Shown here in pieces: positions 5,522 through 7,186 of a DNA stretch of 7,186 nt. The notes beneath the pieces were generated by a model. It ran no database searches, was not told where the DNA came from, and saw nothing but the letters and a program-made list of their open reading frames with translations. This stretch comes from Smithellaceae bacterium (lineage in GTDB: Bacteria; Desulfobacterota; Syntrophia; Syntrophales; Smithellaceae). The translations under genes were made by a program, and so were the position numbers. Location: the NCBI GenBank assembly GCA_028704195.1, contig JAQVLL010000097.1, forward strand, positions 1-7,186. Direction: 5' to 3'. Numbering within the stretch: position 1 is the stretch's first letter; each line of letters opens with the position of its first letter.

Positions 5522-6402
5522 CGACATCAAAAGCCCTTAAAAATGTTCCACCTCATCCGATGGATTCTCTACTGAGAACAGAAAGAATCCCGCATATCTG
5601 GTGTCCGGGTTGCGGCATCGGTACTGTTTTCAGCGCCGTGATATCAGCAATCAAGAACACCGGCTGTGATCCTAATTCCATTGCCATGGTATCCGGCATC
5701 GGCTGCACCGGTCGCATGGCGGGTTATATCCGGCTGGATTCTTTTCATACCACGCATGGACGGGCCATTCCGTTTGCCACCGGCCTGAAGCTGGCCCGGC
5801 CGCAGACAAAAATTGTTGTTGTTTCCGGAGACGGCGATCTCTTCGCCATCGGCGGCAATCATTTTATCCATGCGGCCCGCCGGAACATGGATATGACCGT
5901 GATCTGCGTCAATAATCTTAATTATGGCATGACAGGCGGCCAGCAAGCCCCCAGCACACCGCTTGGCGCCAAAACAACGACTTCCGTCAATGGCGCACCG
6001 GAAGAGCCTTTCAATTTCAGTTATCTGGCATCCGCCTGCGGCGCCACGTATGTGGCAAGATGGACAGCCATGCAGGTAAGATCTCTCCGCAGCTCCATCA
6101 GCGAAGCACTGGAAAAACGGGGCTTCAGCTTTGTTGAAGTCATCACACCCTGCCCGTCCTCATTCGGGCGGCGCAACCGCATGGGCAGTGCGCTGGAAAT
6201 GCTCAAATTCTATCAGGGCCGTTCGGTCATCCGGGGCGACATTGACCCCAAAGACGCGTCGATGGACATTGACAAGGAAATTGTTGTGGGAAAGTTTGTT
6301 GACATAGAGCGCCCGACTTTCCTGGACCATTATGAAAAATACAATAGCCCACAGATCCCTCAGTGGCGCTCTATGCATGCTGATTCTCAGAAAGTACGGT
6401 AA
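5518..6402 (+). CDS. korB: 2-oxoacid:ferredoxin oxidoreductase beta subunit (TPP and [4Fe-4S] binding)
   Basis: The beta subunit binds thiamine pyrophosphate and carries the first electron acceptor. In its 294 residues the TPP/Mg motif runs from GDGD (104-107) to NN (132-133), with 25 residues between GDG and NN as expected. WCPGCG (28-33) begins the domain. Cys29, Cys32, Cys63 (IGCTGR) and Cys212 (TPCPS) have nearly the spacing of the four cysteines that hold the proximal [4Fe-4S] cluster in the Sulfolobus two-subunit enzyme. The cluster should therefore be present. NNLNYGMTGGQ.SPS-type residues (132-146) follow, typical of KorB. Start ATG 5518 overlaps the korA stop by 4 nt, and the stop shares one base with the korC start (TAATG). 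Substrate specificity cannot be read with confidence. Confidence 0.93.
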   Translation: MTTSKALKNVPPHPMDSLLRTERIPHIWCPGCGIGTVFSAVISAIKNTGCDPNSIAMVSGIGCTGRMAGYIRLDSFHTTHGRAIPFATGLKLARPQTKIVVVSGDGDLFAIGGNHFIHAARRNMDMTVICVNNLNYGMTGGQQAPSTPLGAKTTTSVNGAPEEPFNFSYLASACGATYVARWTAMQVRSLRSSISEALEKRGFSFVEVITPCPSSFGRRNRMGSALEMLKFYQGRSVIRGDIDPKDASMDIDKEIVVGKFVDIERPTFLDHYEKYNSPQIPQWRSMHADSQKVR

Positions 6403-6998
6403 TGATCATGACAGACAAACGGGAAAGACACATCTTAATTACAGGCTTCGGCGGCCAGGGCATTGTCATGGCAGGCGACATCCTGGGGAAAGCGGCAACG
6501 CTCTATGATCACAAGCATGCCACCATGACGCAGAACTACGGGCCGGAATCGAGGGGCGGAGCCTGCTCCAGCCAGGTGATCATCAGCGGCGAGGAAATTC
6601 TTTTCCCCTGCGTGGAAGAACCGGAAATCCTGATTTGCATGAGCCAGGAAGCCTACATGAAAAATGTCAAATCCCTGCGTCCCGAAGGCACATTGATCTG
6701 GGATACAGACCTGGTTCACACCCGAAAAGCCGACATGCACTATAAAACCTTTCACATCCCGGCCACGCGCTTCGCGGAACAACTCGGCACCAAGATGATG
6801 GCAAACATTGTCGTGCTGGGATTCCTTTCGGCGGTAGATCATCTCGTTCATGCCGAAGCGCTCAGGAAGGCGGTACTCGATTCCGTCCCCGCGGCAACAA
6901 AAGAAAATAACATCCATGCCTTCAATACCGGCAGGGAGTACGGTACCTCCATCATCAAGGGACTGGTAAAGCCTGAACCGGGAAAACATCAGGACTAG
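6402..6998 (+). CDS. korC: 2-oxoacid:ferredoxin oxidoreductase gamma subunit
   Basis: The 198-residue protein is a pyruvate/ketoisovalerate oxidoreductase gamma-type domain, the part of the complex associated with CoA handling. It has the N-terminal nucleotide-fold glycine motif GFGGQGIVMAG (15-25) and the family motif QNYGPESRGGACSSQVIIS (45-62). A further marker is MMANIVVLGFL, about residues 131-141. Length matches the family (about 180-200). ATG 6402 overlaps the last base of the korB stop; a second ATG at 6408 is possible, but the TAATG junction favours the first. It is the last gene of korDABC and is followed by a structured intergenic region with a terminator. Confidence 0.93.
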   Translation: MIMTDKRERHILITGFGGQGIVMAGDILGKAATLYDHKHATMTQNYGPESRGGACSSQVIISGEEILFPCVEEPEILICMSQEAYMKNVKSLRPEGTLIWDTDLVHTRKADMHYKTFHIPATRFAEQLGTKMMANIVVLGFLSAVDHLVHAEALRKAVLDSVPAATKENNIHAFNTGREYGTSIIKGLVKPEPGKHQD

Positions 6999-7029
6999 GA
7001 AAAAAGGTTCAAGGGGCAAGGATAAAGGA

Positions 7030-7055
7030 CGCTTCGACAGGCTCAGCGATCGAAG
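7030..7055. repeat. REP-like palindromic motif (CGCTTCGACAGGCTCAGCG)
   Basis: CGCT (7030-7033) pairs with AGCG (7045-7048). GCTT (7031-7034) can also pair with AGGC (7039-7042) around CGAC, and CTTCG (7032-7036) with CGAAG (7051-7055). The core TTCGACAGGCTCAG is, from memory, a very common dispersed intergenic repeat in many bacterial genomes. One copy is seen here. Confidence 0.55.
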
Positions 7056-7071
7056 AAACAAGGTTAAAAGA

Positions 7072-7101
7072 AAAGCCCGGCGGGTTAAACCGCCGGGCTT
7101 T
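7072..7101. terminator. Terminator hairpin downstream of korC
   Basis: A perfect 12-bp GC-rich stem pairs AAAGCCCGGCGG (7072-7083) with CCGCCGGGCTTT (7090-7101) around the loop GTTAAA. On the plus strand the T-tract is short and broken (CTTTATCATTTT). On the minus strand it is better (GGGCTTTTCTTTT), so it could also stop transcription entering from the right. Confidence 0.8.
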
Positions 7102-7125
7102 ATCATTTTAGTCCTTGAACCTTGT

Positions 7126-7186
7126 ATATTAAAAATATGTTTAGTAACAGTCGATATGTTAGAAAGACAGAGCACGTGATAATGTG
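7126..7186. other. Right-edge sequence with no recognisable gene
   Basis: This 61-bp AT-rich end contains no family-like reading frame and no clear RNA. A promoter for a gene beyond the edge is possible but cannot be shown. The long minus-strand frame covering 6435-7175 is a shadow of korC. Confidence 0.4.

Larger units (their letters stand above)
7004..7123. repeat. Outer inverted repeat enclosing the korC terminator
   Basis: AAGGTTCAAGG (7004-7014) is perfectly complementary to CCTTGAACCTT (7113-7123). The right arm, read as AACCTTGT (7118-7125), can instead pair with ACAAGGTT at 7058-7065, just outside the terminator stem. The repeat starts 5 bp after the korC stop and encloses both the REP-like palindrome and the terminator. 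Confidence 0.6.

Noticed and set aside
6435..7175. Long minus-strand open frame (246 codons) opposite korC
   Set aside because: It lies almost wholly antisense to korC, which has clear family motifs, and runs through the REP-like repeat and terminator; its translation shows no recognisable domain.
1..7186. CRISPR array, insertion sequence or prophage genes
   Set aside because: No regularly spaced repeats, transposase, integrase or phage proteins are encoded in the window.

Overview
The window looks like chromosomal DNA from an anaerobic bacterium. It carries a complete four-gene 2-oxoacid:ferredoxin oxidoreductase, an oxygen-sensitive low-potential enzyme type, beside ordinary housekeeping genes. 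The style of the proteins and the korDABC gene order suggest a Desulfobacterota relative (for example Syntrophales). That placement is inference from protein resemblance; no rRNA gene or other strong marker is present.

Layout: (1) 1-1144, minus strand: the N-terminal part of a SagB/ThcOx-type nitroreductase that runs off the left edge, preceded in the same direction by a lipoprotein-like alpha/beta hydrolase. (2) 1145-1327: an AT-rich divergent intergenic region. (3) 1328-2179, plus strand: ribonuclease D with a single HRDC domain, followed by a strong hairpin terminator. (4) 2260-3719, minus strand: nth (endonuclease III), a 60-codon unknown ORF, secG, and tRNA-Leu(GAG), ending at the terminator shared with rnd. 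The secG/tRNA-Leu(GAG) adjacency is the same as in E. coli. (5) 3720-4056: a divergent control region with a near-consensus sigma-70 promoter and, directly after it, a 120-bp imperfect palindrome ending next to the ribosome-binding region of the next gene. (6) 4057-6998, plus strand: korD (two-cluster ferredoxin), korA, korB (TPP and proximal Fe-S cluster) and korC (gamma), tightly packed with 19-bp, ATGA and TAATG junctions. (7) 6999-7186: intergenic DNA with a REP-like palindrome, a 12-bp perfect terminator stem and an outer 11-bp inverted repeat enclosing both.

The Kor proteins together would decarboxylate a 2-oxoacid oxidatively on TPP in KorB, with KorA and KorC supplying the rest of the active site and CoA handling. 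Electrons would leave through the KorB cluster to the KorD clusters and then to soluble ferredoxin; the reverse, reductive carboxylation, is also possible. The substrate (2-oxoglutarate, branched-chain 2-oxoacid or another) cannot be settled from sequence alone.

The least explained element is the palindromic leader in front of korD (3908-4027). It could be a cis-regulatory RNA or a small palindromic DNA element. No wholly new protein system is evident.
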